Shown here piece by piece: positions 1 through 8,136 of a DNA stretch of 36,285 bases. Source of the stretch: Streptomyces sp. H27-H5. Its GTDB lineage: Bacteria > Actinomycetota > Actinomycetes > Streptomycetales > Streptomycetaceae. The stretch is taken from positions 1 to 36,285 of the forward strand of contig NZ_JAPNLK010000081.1 in NCBI RefSeq assembly GCF_026627505.1. The letters run 5' to 3'. A program made the position numbers and the translations under genes. The notes beneath the pieces were generated by a model. The model saw only the letters and a list, made by a program, of their open reading frames with translations. It was not told where the DNA came from and made no database searches. How positions within the stretch are numbered: position 1 is the stretch's first letter; each line of letters begins with the position of its first letter.

Positions 1-88
1 CAGTAGACGACTGGGTTGATAGGCCAGATGTGGAAGCCCGGTAACGGGTGGAGCTGACTGGTACTAATAGGCCGAGGGCTTGTCCTCA
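1..88 (+). rRNA. 23S ribosomal RNA, 3' end (partial)
   Basis: The window opens inside the 3' end of a large-subunit rRNA. The text around 46-85 (gtggagctgactggtacta, then the taataggccgagggcttg segment) is the conserved closing part of actinobacterial 23S rRNA. The mature 3' end is put near 88 by resemblance only and could be a few bases off. The rest of the gene lies to the left of the window. Confidence 0.93.
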
Positions 89-117
89 GTTGCTCGCGTC
101 CACTGTGTTAGTTCTGA

Positions 118-153
118 AGTAACGAACAGTTACTGGTTTCTAGAGCTAGAACA
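118..153 (+). other. 23S-5S spacer with inverted repeats (probable rRNA processing stems)
   Basis: The AT-richer spacer between 23S and 5S contains AGTAAC-gaaca-GTTACT (118-134), followed by a near-palindrome GTTTCTAG-ag-CTAGAAC (136-152). Such stems in rrn spacers usually serve RNase III or related maturation, which is inferred here from position. No tRNA gene is present in the spacer. Confidence 0.45.
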
Positions 154-190
154 TAACTATAAAGTGTGCTTGTTCGCTCGAAACCGATAG

Positions 191-310
191 GGTTTCGGTG
201 GTCATAGCGTTAGGGAAACGCCCGGTTACATTCCGAACCCGGAAGCTAAGCCTTTCAGCGCCGATGGTACTGCAGGGGGGACCCTGTGGGAGAGTAGGAC
301 GCCGCCGAAC
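191..310 (+). rRNA. rrf: 5S ribosomal RNA
   Basis: About 120 bases starting ggtttcggtggtcatagcg and ending acgccgccgaac form a typical actinobacterial 5S rRNA. The complementary ends (gtttcggtgg with ccgccgaac) make helix I, and the conserved loop segment ttccgaacccggaagctaag lies near the centre. It follows the 23S end by about 100 bases, as the last gene of an rrn operon. Confidence 0.95.
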
Positions 311-318
311 AATCTTTC

Positions 319-371
319 AAAGGACCCTTGGTCCAGCGTTCAACGCTGGACCAAGGGTCCTTTTTGTTTTT
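319..371 (+). terminator. Strong rho-independent terminator of the rrn operon
   Basis: A perfect 22-base inverted repeat (319-340 with 342-363, built on aaaggacccttggtcc) meets at a very tight loop, and a T-rich tract (tttttgttttt) follows. It lies nine bases after 5S and is the expected end of the rRNA transcript. Confidence 0.93.
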
Positions 372-451
372 CACCTTTTTACGCCGAAGCGCGGCCATGG
401 GTTGGTTGCGCAAGAATGACTAGCGGTACCCCGACGACAGGAGTCACACCC

Positions 452-2491
452 ATGTCCAACTCTCCCGACGATCGTCCGGAGCGCGAGCCTCGGCGCAACG
501 ACGGCGGTGACAGGGGCGGCTACCGCGGGGGCCGTGACGACCGTGGCGGTGACCGTGGTGGCCGTCCGATCGGCAGTGGCGGCGGTTTCCGCCGTGACGA
601 CCGCGGCGGGCGCCCCGCCGGTGGCGGCGACCGTCCCACCGGTGGTGGCGGTGGTTTCCAGCGTCGTGACGACCGTGGTGGCGACCGTCCGAGCTACCCG
701 CGTCGTGACGACCGGGGTGACCGTCCCACCGGTGGTGGCGGCGGTTTCCAGCGCCGCGATGACCGTGGCGGGGACCGTCCCAGCTACCCCCGTCGTGACG
801 ACCGGGGTGACCGTCCCAGCGGCGGCGGCTTCCAGCGTCGTGACGACCGTGGCGGGGACCGTCCCAGCTACCCCCGTCGCGATGACGACCGCGGTGGACG
901 CCCCACCGGTGGCGGCGACCGTCCCTCCTTCCGTCGTGACGACCGTGGCGACCGCCCCAGCGGCGGTGGTTTCCAGCGTCGTGACGACCGTGGTGGGGAC
1001 CGTCCCAGCTACCCGCGTCGTGACGACCGGGGTGACCGTCCCACCGGTGGTGGCGGTGGTTTCCAGCGTCGTGACGACCGTGGTGGGGACCGTCCCAGCT
1101 ACCCCCGTCGCGATGACCGTGGCGACCGCCCCAGCGGCGGCGGCTTCCAGAGTCGCGATGACCGTGGTGGCGACCGTCCCAGCTACCCCCGTCGTGACGA
1201 CCGGGGTGACCGTCCCACCGGTGGTGGCGGTGGTTTCCAGCGTCGTGACGACCGTGGCGGGGACCGTCCCAGCTACCCCCGTCGCGATGACCGTGGCGAC
1301 CGCCCCAGCGGCGGCGGCTTCCAGCGTCGTGACGACCGTGGTGGCGACCGTCCCAGCTACCCCCGTCGTGACGATGACCGCGGTGGTCGTCCCACCGGTG
1401 GTGGCGGTGGTTTCCAGCGTCGTGACGACCGTGGCGGGGACCGTCCCAGCTACCCCCGTCGCGATGACCGCGGTGGCGATCGCGGTGGGTACCGCGGCGG
1501 TCGTGACGACCGTGGTGGCGACCGTGACTTCCGCGCCGACCGCGACCCGGTCAAGCGGCTCCCGATCGACGACGACATCACCGGTCACGAGATCGACGCC
1601 GACGTGCGTCAGGAACTCCTGAGCCTGCCCAAGGGCCTGGCGGAGGAAGTCTCCCGCAACCTCGTGATGGTGGCCCGACTGATCGACGAGGACCCCGAGC
1701 AGTCGTACGCGTACGCCCGCATCGCCCTGCGTCTGGCCTCCCGTGTCGCCGCCGTCCGCGAGGCCGCCGGCTTCGCCGCGTACGCGACGCAGAAGTACAG
1801 CGAGGCGCTCGCGGAGTTCCGTGCCGCCAAGCGCATGACCGGCTCCGTCGAGCTGTGGCCCGTCATGGCCGACTGCGAGCGCGGCCTCGGCCGCCCCGAG
1901 CGGGCGCTGGCCATGGCCGGCGAGCCCGAGGTGCAGAAGCTGGACAAGGCCGGCCAGGTCGAGATGCGTCTGGTCGCCGCCGGTGCCCGTCGGGACATGG
2001 GCGAGCTCGACGCCGCCATCGTGACCCTGCAGAGCCCGGAGCTCGCCTCCCACTCCGTGCAGCCGTGGACCCCGCGTCTGCGGTACGCCTACGCCGACGC
2101 GCTGCTGGCCGCCGGTCGTGAGGACGAGGCCCGCGAGTGGTTCGCCAAGACCATCGAGGCGGACAAGGACGGGGCGACGGACGCCTCGGACCGACTCGCC
2201 GAGCTGGATGGCGTCGAGTTCGTGGACGCAGCCGCGATGGACGACGCGGACCTCGACGACGAGATCGACGAGGAAGACGACCAGGACGACCAGGACGACG
2301 CCGAGGTGGCCGCCGCCGAGCGCGCGACCGACCAGGCCGAGTACTACGACGAGGACGACGACGAGTACGAGCCCGTCCCGGACTCCGACTCCGACGTCGA
2401 CGTCACCGACGAGATCGTCGTCATCGAGGACGAAGAGGACGACGAGCCGCGTGACGAGCGCGAGGACCGCGAGGACCGCGACAAGGCCTGA
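452..2491 (+). CDS. RGG-repeat / TPR-like protein with acidic C-terminal tail
   Basis: A 679-residue protein with three unlike parts. Residues 1 to about 365 are low-complexity, rich in Arg, Gly and Asp, with nine copies of the core DDRGGDRPSYPRRDD plus many RGG and FQRRDD motifs. This resembles RGG-type disordered RNA-binding regions. Residues about 370-590 look alpha-helical and TPR-like (ELLSLPKGLAEEVSRNLVMV, AYARIALRLASRVAAVREAA, AEFRAAKR, YADALLAAGREDEAREWF). The last 75 residues or so are almost solid Asp/Glu. There is no signal peptide, so it should be cytoplasmic. ATG 452 is chosen because caggag lies just upstream; an in-frame ATG at 416 has no ribosome site and sits nearer the rrn terminator. 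The gene is alone between the rRNA operon and a convergent gene, with a hairpin at its end. Function is unknown; RNA or ribosome association is inferred only from RGG motifs and charge pattern. Confidence 0.85.
   Translation: MSNSPDDRPEREPRRNDGGDRGGYRGGRDDRGGDRGGRPIGSGGGFRRDDRGGRPAGGGDRPTGGGGGFQRRDDRGGDRPSYPRRDDRGDRPTGGGGGFQRRDDRGGDRPSYPRRDDRGDRPSGGGFQRRDDRGGDRPSYPRRDDDRGGRPTGGGDRPSFRRDDRGDRPSGGGFQRRDDRGGDRPSYPRRDDRGDRPTGGGGGFQRRDDRGGDRPSYPRRDDRGDRPSGGGFQSRDDRGGDRPSYPRRDDRGDRPTGGGGGFQRRDDRGGDRPSYPRRDDRGDRPSGGGFQRRDDRGGDRPSYPRRDDDRGGRPTGGGGGFQRRDDRGGDRPSYPRRDDRGGDRGGYRGGRDDRGGDRDFRADRDPVKRLPIDDDITGHEIDADVRQELLSLPKGLAEEVSRNLVMVARLIDEDPEQSYAYARIALRLASRVAAVREAAGFAAYATQKYSEALAEFRAAKRMTGSVELWPVMADCERGLGRPERALAMAGEPEVQKLDKAGQVEMRLVAAGARRDMGELDAAIVTLQSPELASHSVQPWTPRLRYAYADALLAAGREDEAREWFAKTIEADKDGATDASDRLAELDGVEFVDAAAMDDADLDDEIDEEDDQDDQDDAEVAAAERATDQAEYYDEDDDEYEPVPDSDSDVDVTDEIVVIEDEEDDEPRDEREDREDRDKA
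640..1473 (+). repeat. In-gene tandem repeat, about 84-96 base units
   Basis: Nine near-identical in-frame units, most of 84-96 bases, encode alternating RGDRPTGGGGGFQ and RGDRPSGGGFQ linkers around the DDRGGDRPSYPRRDD core. One unit is longer and carries an extra GGDRPSFRRDD segment. Copies differ mainly at synonymous positions, which suggests duplication and recombination within the gene. The repeats also keep other frames and the opposite strand free of stops, creating false long open frames there. Confidence 0.9.
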
Positions 2492-2521
2492 CCGGTCTTC
2501 GTCGGCGTGATCTGACGTGAG

Positions 2522-2555
2522 AGGGCGGTACCCCCACCGGGGGTACCGCCCTTTC
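2522..2555. terminator. Hairpin terminator between convergent genes
   Basis: A perfect 14-base inverted repeat, agggcggtaccccc (2522-2535), pairs with 2539-2552 across a three-base loop and is followed by a short T run. It lies between the stop codons of the RGG/TPR gene and the DUF1015 gene, so it may end both transcripts. Confidence 0.75.
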
Positions 2556-2582
2556 GCATGTCCGGGCGCCCCCGGGGGAACG

Positions 2583-3854
2583 TCAGATCAGGCTGCGCAG
2601 GACCAGGCCGGTGGCCGGCTTCGGACCGAACGAGGTCGACTTGCGGGGCATGGTGACGCCCTGGCGGGCCAGGTCCCGGACCACTTCCTCGCGTACGGGA
2701 TGCAGCAGGACGGCGGTGCCGCCGTGGCGCTCGGCCATCTCCACCGTCGCGGCGGTGTCGTGGATGTACGTGATGTGCTCCGGCTCGTCGGGGACCTGCC
2801 AGAGAGTGTCGAGCAGGGCGGCGTGCAGCACGGTCGCATCCAGCCGGCGCCAGGCCTCGGGGCGGTCGCGGCGGACGGTGCGCTCGATCAGCGCCGGATC
2901 GGGATCGGTGACCAGATGGAACCTGCCGTCCCCGGTGAGCAGGAAGGCGTTGCCGCGTTCGGCCGCGTCGGTGAGGGCCTCCAGGGCCAGCGGGAGGGGG
3001 CCGTCCACGGCACGCACGCGGAAGTGCTCCTCGACCGCGGCCAGCGCCTCGGCCGGCGGGAGCCGGCGCAGCATGCGGTGGATGGCGCGGACCTGGAGCG
3101 GATAGCGGGCGGTGTCCACGAGGAGGACGAGGCCGAAGTCCCAGGGGCTGGGGGAGCGGTGCTCCTCCTGGAGGCGCAGGTACGTCGCCCAACGGTGGTG
3201 GCCGTCGGCGATCAGCGCCTGCCGGTGGCCGAGATCCGCGGTGACGGCGTCCAGGTCGGCGGGGTCGGTGATGGCCCACAGCCGGTGCTGGAAACCGTCC
3301 TCGGTGGTGGTGGAGAACAGCGGCGTGCCGCGGACGGTCCGCTCGACGACCGCGGCCGCTCCCGCCGCGGGGTCGTCACCGCGGTAGGTCAGGAGCAGGG
3401 GTTCGAGATTCGCGGACGCGGCGCGCATCAGGCCGGCCCGGTCGGTCACCACGTGCGGCATGACGTCCTCGTGGGGCAGGACGACGCCGGCGTCGGGGGC
3501 GGACAGGGCGAGGGCGCCGATGATCCCGCGCTGGAGGACGCCCGCCCGGCGCTGCTCGTACACGTACAGGGCGGGTGTGGGATCCGCGCTGAGGACGCCC
3601 TCGGCGAGCCACTCGCGGAGGGTGCGCGCGGCCTGCTCGTTGCGGGCCGCGGGTGTCTCCGCCTGCGGCAGGATCAGGCGGACGATGTTGTGGGGGTCGG
3701 CGGATTCGAGGTAGTCGACTCCGTCGGGGCGCACGACCACGTCGTACGGCGGTGAGGTGACGGCGGCCAGACTGCCCACACGCTCCGGGACGTAGCGCAG
3801 CCCGTTGAAGGGGGTCAGCCGCAGTCCGTGCTCCGCGTTGTCTGAAGTGGTCAT
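2583..3854 (-). CDS. DUF1015 family protein
   Basis: A 423-residue soluble protein of the DUF1015 family. Recognisable family motifs are SPPYDV near residue 34, NIVRLILP near 56, and the highly conserved ADGHHRWATY near 216. The family is widespread in bacteria, and some members have been called phosphatase- or kinase-like, but I know of no settled reaction. The chosen start gives MTTSDNAEHG, and the first conserved block (LTPFNGLRYVPERVGSLAAV) follows at once. The frame stays open upstream to 3950 with a poor, unlike N-terminus, and no clear Shine-Dalgarno sequence is seen for either choice. It is divergent from the HAD phosphatase gene (about 120 bases between starts) and convergent with the RGG/TPR gene. 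Confidence 0.85.
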   Translation of the reverse strand: MTTSDNAEHGLRLTPFNGLRYVPERVGSLAAVTSPPYDVVVRPDGVDYLESADPHNIVRLILPQAETPAARNEQAARTLREWLAEGVLSADPTPALYVYEQRRAGVLQRGIIGALALSAPDAGVVLPHEDVMPHVVTDRAGLMRAASANLEPLLLTYRGDDPAAGAAAVVERTVRGTPLFSTTTEDGFQHRLWAITDPADLDAVTADLGHRQALIADGHHRWATYLRLQEEHRSPSPWDFGLVLLVDTARYPLQVRAIHRMLRRLPPAEALAAVEEHFRVRAVDGPLPLALEALTDAAERGNAFLLTGDGRFHLVTDPDPALIERTVRRDRPEAWRRLDATVLHAALLDTLWQVPDEPEHITYIHDTAATVEMAERHGGTAVLLHPVREEVVRDLARQGVTMPRKSTSFGPKPATGLVLRSLI

Positions 3855-3976
3855 TGATGCATGGTAGGACGCGTCTCGCGATGCGGGATGATCGGGGGAG
3901 CGGCAGGCAGGCGTGGAACGCGGACAGCGCCGATCGAAGATCGTTCGCATGACGTTTCGGATGAGGAGCGGACACG

Positions 3977-5020
3977 ATGAGCCGGCAGAGCAGGACCCGC
4001 CCCGAGGGCAGTGAGCGCAGTCTCCACCAGGCGTACGACACGGCCCTGTTGGACCTGGACGGAGTGGTCTACGCGGGCGGCCGGGCCATCGCGCACGCGG
4101 TGGAGTCGCTGGCCTCCGCGCGGGCCGACGGGATGCACCTGGCGTACGTGACGAACAACGCGCTGCGCACCCCGGACGCGGTCGCCGAGCACCTGGGCGA
4201 GTTGGGCATCCCGACGGAGGCAGCCGAGGTGATCACCTCCGCGCAGGCGGTGGCCCGGTTGATCGCCGAGCAGGTGGAGCCCGGGTCGAAGGTGCTCGTG
4301 ATCGGTGGGGAGGGACTGCGGGTCGCATTGGGCGAACGCGGGCTGGTGCCCGTGGACTCCGCCGACGAGGACGGGCTGGCGGCGGTCGTCCAGGGCTACG
4401 GGGGGCCGGACCTGCGGTGGGAGCGGTTCGCCGAGGCCTCGTACGCGATCAATCGCGGGGTGCCTTGGTACGTGTCGAACACCGACCTGACGATTCCGAG
4501 CGCGCGCGGGATCGCGCCGGGCAACGGGGCCGCGGTGGAGGTCGTGCGGATCGCCACGGGCGCGGAGCCGCAGGTCGCGGGCAAGCCGCTGCCCCCGATG
4601 CACCGGGAGACGGTGTTGCGGACGGGCGCGAAGCGGCCGCTGGTGGTCGGGGACCGGTTGGACACCGACATCGAGGGTGCCTACAACGGGGAGGTGGACT
4701 CGCTGCTGGTGCTGACCGGGGTGACGGACGCCGCGCAGTTGTTGCGCGCCGAGCCGAAGTACCGGCCGACGTACGTGGACCGGGACCTGCGCGGGTTGCT
4801 GACGGGGCAGCCGGAGGTCGAGCAGGCCGAGGACGGGTTCCGGTGCGGAGGCTGGACGGCGCTCGTGTCGGGTGACGTCCTGGAACTGCGCGGGGAGGGC
4901 GGCGATCGACTCGATGCCGTCGACGGCCTGCGGGCGCTGTGCGCGGCGGCCTGGACGCGGGCGGGCGACGGGTCCTGCGACCTCGACGCCGGCAAGGCGC
5001 TGGCCAGGCTGGGACTTTAG
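3977..5020 (+). CDS. HAD-IIA family hydrolase (NagD/phosphoglycolate phosphatase-like)
   Basis: A 347-residue HAD-superfamily phosphatase. Motif I is LLDLDGVVYAGG, with Asp26 as nucleophile and Asp28 as general acid. Motif II is YVTNNALR. The motif III lysine lies in VAGKPLPPMHRE, and motif IV is VVGDRLDTDIEGAYNGE. The large cap between motifs II and III places it in subclass IIA, with NagD and phosphoglycolate or nucleotide phosphatases; the substrate cannot be read from sequence. The last 90 residues or so lie beyond the core and are less conserved. ATG 3977 has gaggagcg upstream at good spacing. The next gene downstream starts behind its own iron box, so this gene is probably not part of the siderophore operon. 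Confidence 0.88.
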   Translation: MSRQSRTRPEGSERSLHQAYDTALLDLDGVVYAGGRAIAHAVESLASARADGMHLAYVTNNALRTPDAVAEHLGELGIPTEAAEVITSAQAVARLIAEQVEPGSKVLVIGGEGLRVALGERGLVPVDSADEDGLAAVVQGYGGPDLRWERFAEASYAINRGVPWYVSNTDLTIPSARGIAPGNGAAVEVVRIATGAEPQVAGKPLPPMHRETVLRTGAKRPLVVGDRLDTDIEGAYNGEVDSLLVLTGVTDAAQLLRAEPKYRPTYVDRDLRGLLTGQPEVEQAEDGFRCGGWTALVSGDVLELRGEGGDRLDAVDGLRALCAAAWTRAGDGSCDLDAGKALARLGL

Positions 5021-5078
5021 AGCCTGCGGGGCCGGGCGGTCGGCGGGCGAGGGGACGTTCGGCGGATCCGACCAACTG

Positions 5079-5097
5079 GGAGGGTAGGCTAACCTAA
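5079..5097 (+). promoter_or_regulatory. Iron box (DmdR1/IdeR/DtxR-type operator)
   Basis: The 19 bases ggagggtaggctaacctaa match the actinobacterial DtxR-family consensus TTAGGTTAGGCTAACCTAA, as I remember it, at 16 positions; the right half is perfect. The site ends five bases before the GTG of the first permease. It contains TAGGCT (5085-5090), which would serve as a -10 hexamer. Iron-loaded DmdR1/IdeR would then block transcription directly, and derepression would follow iron starvation. Confidence 0.85.
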
Positions 5098-5102
5098 CTT
5101 CC

Positions 5103-6149
5103 GTGTTGGTCGAGAGTCCCCCCGAACCGAGTGCGGCGCCCGTCGCCGCCACCCGCGCGCGCCACGGTGCTCGCGCCGTCGGTCTGCTGGTCGCCTTCGC
5201 GGTGCTGGCCGTGATCGCGGTCGCGAGCATCGCCGTGGGCGCCAAGCCGATGCCCCTGGACCAGGTCTGGCACGGGCTGTTCCACTACGCGGGGACCGCG
5301 AACGACGTGGTGGTGCGGGACCTGCGGGTTCCGCGGACCCTCCTCGGCGTGCTGGTCGGCCTCGGTCTGGGTCTGTCCGGGGCGGTGATGCAGGCGCTGA
5401 CCCGCAATCCGCTGGCCGAGCCCGGCATCCTCGGCGTCAACGCGGGCGCCGCGGCCGCCGTCGTGTCCGCGATCAGCTTCCTCGGCGCCTCCTCGCTGAG
5501 CGAGTTCGTCTGGTGGGCCTTCCTGGGCGCCGCGGTCGTCTCGGTCGTCGTGTACGTGCTCGGCGGCAGCCGCAGCGCGACGCCGGTCCGCCTCGCGCTC
5601 GCGGGGACGGCGGCCAGTGCGGCCCTGGTCGGCTACATCAACGCGGTGCAGCTGATGGACAGCAAGGCGCTGGACAAGCTGCGCTTCTGGACGGTGGGTT
5701 CGCTGGCCTCGGCCAACATGGACACCGTCCGGCAGGTCGCCCCCTTCCTGCTGATCGGCGCCGTGCTGGCGCTCTCGCTGGGCCGGCCGCTCAACGCGAT
5801 GGCGATGGGCGACGACACCGCGCGGGCGCTCGGCGCCCACCTGACGCGGACCCGGATCGGCGCGATGCTCGCCATCACCCTGCTGTGCGGGGCGGCGACC
5901 GCCGCCTGCGGGCCGATCGTGTTCATCGGGCTGATGATCCCGCACCTGGTACGGATGATCACCGGCCCCGACATGCGCTGGGTCCTCGCCTACTCGGCGG
6001 TGCTGTCACCCGTGCTGCTGCTCGGCGCCGACGTGGTCGGACGGGTCGTCACCCGGCCCGCGGAACTCCAGGTCGGCATCGTCACCGCGCTCATCGGCGG
6101 CCCCGTCTTCATCCACCTGGTTCGGCGCAAGAGGATGGCCCAGCTGTGA
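5103..6149 (+). CDS. Iron-siderophore ABC transporter permease, FecCD family (first)
   Basis: A 348-residue polytopic inner-membrane protein of the FecCD/BtuC family. It has an N-terminal membrane segment (VGLLVAFAVLAVIAVASIAVG). The family hallmark DLRVPRTLLGVLVGLGLGLSG-AVMQALTRNPLAEPGILGVNAGA follows. The cytoplasmic coupling region reads MAMGDDTARALGAHLTRTR, and the GPIVFIGLMIPHLVRM segment comes near the end. It pairs with the next permease to carry ferric siderophore across the membrane. The GTG start lies so close to the iron box and its embedded -10 that the transcript may be leaderless; no Shine-Dalgarno sequence fits in the space. The gene overlaps the next by four bases (GTGA). Confidence 0.93.
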   Translation: MLVESPPEPSAAPVAATRARHGARAVGLLVAFAVLAVIAVASIAVGAKPMPLDQVWHGLFHYAGTANDVVVRDLRVPRTLLGVLVGLGLGLSGAVMQALTRNPLAEPGILGVNAGAAAAVVSAISFLGASSLSEFVWWAFLGAAVVSVVVYVLGGSRSATPVRLALAGTAASAALVGYINAVQLMDSKALDKLRFWTVGSLASANMDTVRQVAPFLLIGAVLALSLGRPLNAMAMGDDTARALGAHLTRTRIGAMLAITLLCGAATAACGPIVFIGLMIPHLVRMITGPDMRWVLAYSAVLSPVLLLGADVVGRVVTRPAELQVGIVTALIGGPVFIHLVRRKRMAQL

Positions 6150-7261
6150 CCGTGACCACGAAGACCGGGGAGGCGGTGGACGCCGGGGCCCCCGTGCGGA
6201 CCACCAAGCGGGCGAAGGGCGCCGGGTTCCGCCCGCACGCCCTGCGCGGGCCCGCCGGTGCCTCGCTGCGCACGGAACCCCGCGCGCTGCTCACCGGGCT
6301 GCTGCTGGGCGTCGTGGCGTTGCTGCTCGTCGTCCTGCTGATCGGCACCGGCGACTTCGACATCGCCCCGTGGGACGTCGTGCAGACGCTGCTGGGCAAC
6401 GGCACCCCCGCCGACGACTTCATCGTCAACGACCTGCGGCTGCCGCGCGTGCTTGTCGCGGTGCTCGTCGGCGCGGCCCTCGGGATGGCCGGCGCCGTCT
6501 TCCAGTCGGTGTCGCGCAACCCGCTCGGTTCCCCCGACCTGCTCGGTTTCGGGTACGGGTCGGCGGTCGGCGCGCTCACCGTGATCATCGTGTTCAAGGG
6601 CGGCGCGACCGAGGTGGCGATGGGCGCCGTCGTCGGGGGCGTACTGGCCGGCGTCGCCGTCTACCTGCTCGCGTACAAGAAGGGCATCCACGGGTACCGC
6701 CTGGTGCTCGTCGGCATCGGCGCCTCCGCGATGCTCGTCGCCCTCATCCAGTACCTGATCACCAAGGCGCAGTTGACCGAGGCCACCCGCGCCATGGTGT
6801 GGCTGACCGGTTCGCTGGCCGGCCGGGACTGGGCGCAGGTGTGGCCGCCGGCCGTGACCTGCGCGGTGCTCTTCCCCGTGATCCTCGGACAGGGCAGGGC
6901 CCTGCGGATGATGGAGATGGGGGACGACGCCGCGCACGCCCTCGGCGTCCGGGTCGAGCGGACCCGGCTGCTGCTGATGCTCGCCGCGATCGTGCTGACC
7001 ACCGCGGCCGCGGCGGCCGCCGGACCGATCACCTTCGTCGCGCTGGCCGCACCCCAGCTGGCCCGGCGGCTCACCCGCTCGCCCGGCTCGAACCTGCTCA
7101 CCGGCGCGCTGATGGGCGCCGTCCTGCTGCTGGTGTCCGACTGGGCCTCACAGCGGGCCTTCGGCGCCGACCAGTTGCCGGTGGGTGTGGTGACCGGGCT
7201 GGTCGGCGGTGGCTATCTGCTCTGGCTGCTCGTCACCGAGCGCAAGGCGGGACGTATATGA
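6146..7261 (+). CDS. Iron-siderophore ABC transporter permease, FecCD family (second)
   Basis: A 371-residue partner permease with the same architecture. A basic cytoplasmic N-terminus of about 45 residues precedes the first membrane segment (ALLTGLLLGVVALLLVVLLI). It carries DLRLPRVLVAVLVGAALGMAG-AVFQSVSRNPLGSPDLLGFGYG and the coupling helix region MEMGDDAAHALGVRVERTR. GTG 6146 overlaps the upstream stop (GTGA), with ggatgg before it, implying translational coupling. Its stop again overlaps a possible ATG of the ATPase gene. Ferric hydroxamate or catecholate import is likely, but specificity cannot be read because no substrate-binding protein is encoded nearby. Confidence 0.93.
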   Translation: MTVTTKTGEAVDAGAPVRTTKRAKGAGFRPHALRGPAGASLRTEPRALLTGLLLGVVALLLVVLLIGTGDFDIAPWDVVQTLLGNGTPADDFIVNDLRLPRVLVAVLVGAALGMAGAVFQSVSRNPLGSPDLLGFGYGSAVGALTVIIVFKGGATEVAMGAVVGGVLAGVAVYLLAYKKGIHGYRLVLVGIGASAMLVALIQYLITKAQLTEATRAMVWLTGSLAGRDWAQVWPPAVTCAVLFPVILGQGRALRMMEMGDDAAHALGVRVERTRLLLMLAAIVLTTAAAAAAGPITFVALAAPQLARRLTRSPGSNLLTGALMGAVLLLVSDWASQRAFGADQLPVGVVTGLVGGGYLLWLLVTERKAGRI

Positions 7262-7281
7262 AGACCTTGAGGAGTACCCCA

Positions 7282-8136
7282 GTGCAGCGGCTGACCGCGG
7301 AGAACGTGACCCTCGGCTACGACCAGCGGATCATCGCCGAGAACCTGTCGGTGGAGATACCCGACAACTCCTTCACGGTGATCGTCGGCCCCAACGCCTG
7401 CGGCAAGTCCACGCTGCTGCGCGCGCTGTCGCGGATGCTCAAGCCGTCCGCCGGGCGGGTCCTGCTCGACGGCCACGCCATCGGGTCGATGCCGGCGAAG
7501 AAGGTGGCCAAGACCCTCGGCCTGCTCCCGCAGTCCTCGATCGCCCCCGACGGCATCACCGTCGGCGACCTGGTCTCCCGCGGTCGGTACCCGCACCAGG
7601 GGCTGCTGCGCCAGTGGTCGCCCGAGGACGAGCGGATCGTGAACGAGTCGATGGCCTCCACCGGGGTCGCCGAGCTCGCGGACCGGGCCGTGGACGAGCT
7701 GTCGGGCGGGCAGCGCCAGCGCGTGTGGATCGCGATGGCGCTGGCCCAGCAGACCCCGCTGCTGCTCCTCGACGAGCCGACGACCTACCTGGACATCCAG
7801 CACCAGTTGGACGTCCTCGACCTGTGCGCCGAACTGCACGAGAACCAGGGCCGGACCCTGGTGGCGGTGCTGCACGACCTCAACCACGCGGCCCGCTACG
7901 CCACGCACCTGATCGCGCTGCGCGGGGGCGTGGTGGTGGCCGAGGGGCCGCCGGCCGAGGTGGTCACCGCGGAGCTGGTGGAGAAGGTGTTCGGGCTGCG
8001 CTGCCAGATCATCGACGACCCGCAGACGGGGACGCCGCTGGTGATCCCGGCGGGCCGGGCGGCCCGCGCGAAGGTCTCCGTCCGAGGGACCCGACAGCCC
8101 GCGCCGCCCGGCCTCGTGCCTACAGCAGGCTCTTGA
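7282..8136 (+). CDS. Iron-siderophore ABC transporter ATP-binding protein (FecE/FepC type)
   Basis: A 284-residue ATPase energising the two permeases. Walker A is GPNACGKST (residues 36-44), the Q-loop is LPQSS, the signature is LSGGQRQR (from 140), Walker B is LLLLDEPTTYLD (from 160), and the H-loop His is in AVLHDLNHA. The C-terminal tail from about residue 260 is Ala/Pro/Arg-rich and unlike the rest. GTG 7282 is preferred because tgaggag lies seven bases upstream and the family start (RLTAENVTLGYD) follows at once. An in-frame ATG at 7258 overlaps the permease stop (ATGA) and would add eight residues. The end overlaps the convergent SCP2 gene by 17 bases. Confidence 0.93.
   Translation: MQRLTAENVTLGYDQRIIAENLSVEIPDNSFTVIVGPNACGKSTLLRALSRMLKPSAGRVLLDGHAIGSMPAKKVAKTLGLLPQSSIAPDGITVGDLVSRGRYPHQGLLRQWSPEDERIVNESMASTGVAELADRAVDELSGGQRQRVWIAMALAQQTPLLLLDEPTTYLDIQHQLDVLDLCAELHENQGRTLVAVLHDLNHAARYATHLIALRGGVVVAEGPPAEVVTAELVEKVFGLRCQIIDDPQTGTPLVIPAGRAARAKVSVRGTRQPAPPGLVPTAGS

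Noticed and set aside
198..419. 73-residue frame over the 5S rRNA
   Set aside because: It lies in a structural RNA and its terminator.
417..423. Second NrtR half-site (TGACTAG) near the first gene
   Set aside because: Only one half is present, without symmetry or a promoter match.
640..1473. CRISPR-like array
   Set aside because: Repeats are contiguous, in frame and coding; there are no unique spacers of constant length.
507..1622. Plus-strand 371-residue frame inside the RGG gene
   Set aside because: It is a frame-shifted reading of the same repeats and ends where they end.
371..2053. Long minus-strand open frame (560 residues of Val/Thr/Ala repeats) opposite the RGG gene
   Set aside because: It is the antisense of the tandem repeat; composition is meaningless and the plus-strand frame has the start, ribosome site and recognisable helical and acidic parts.
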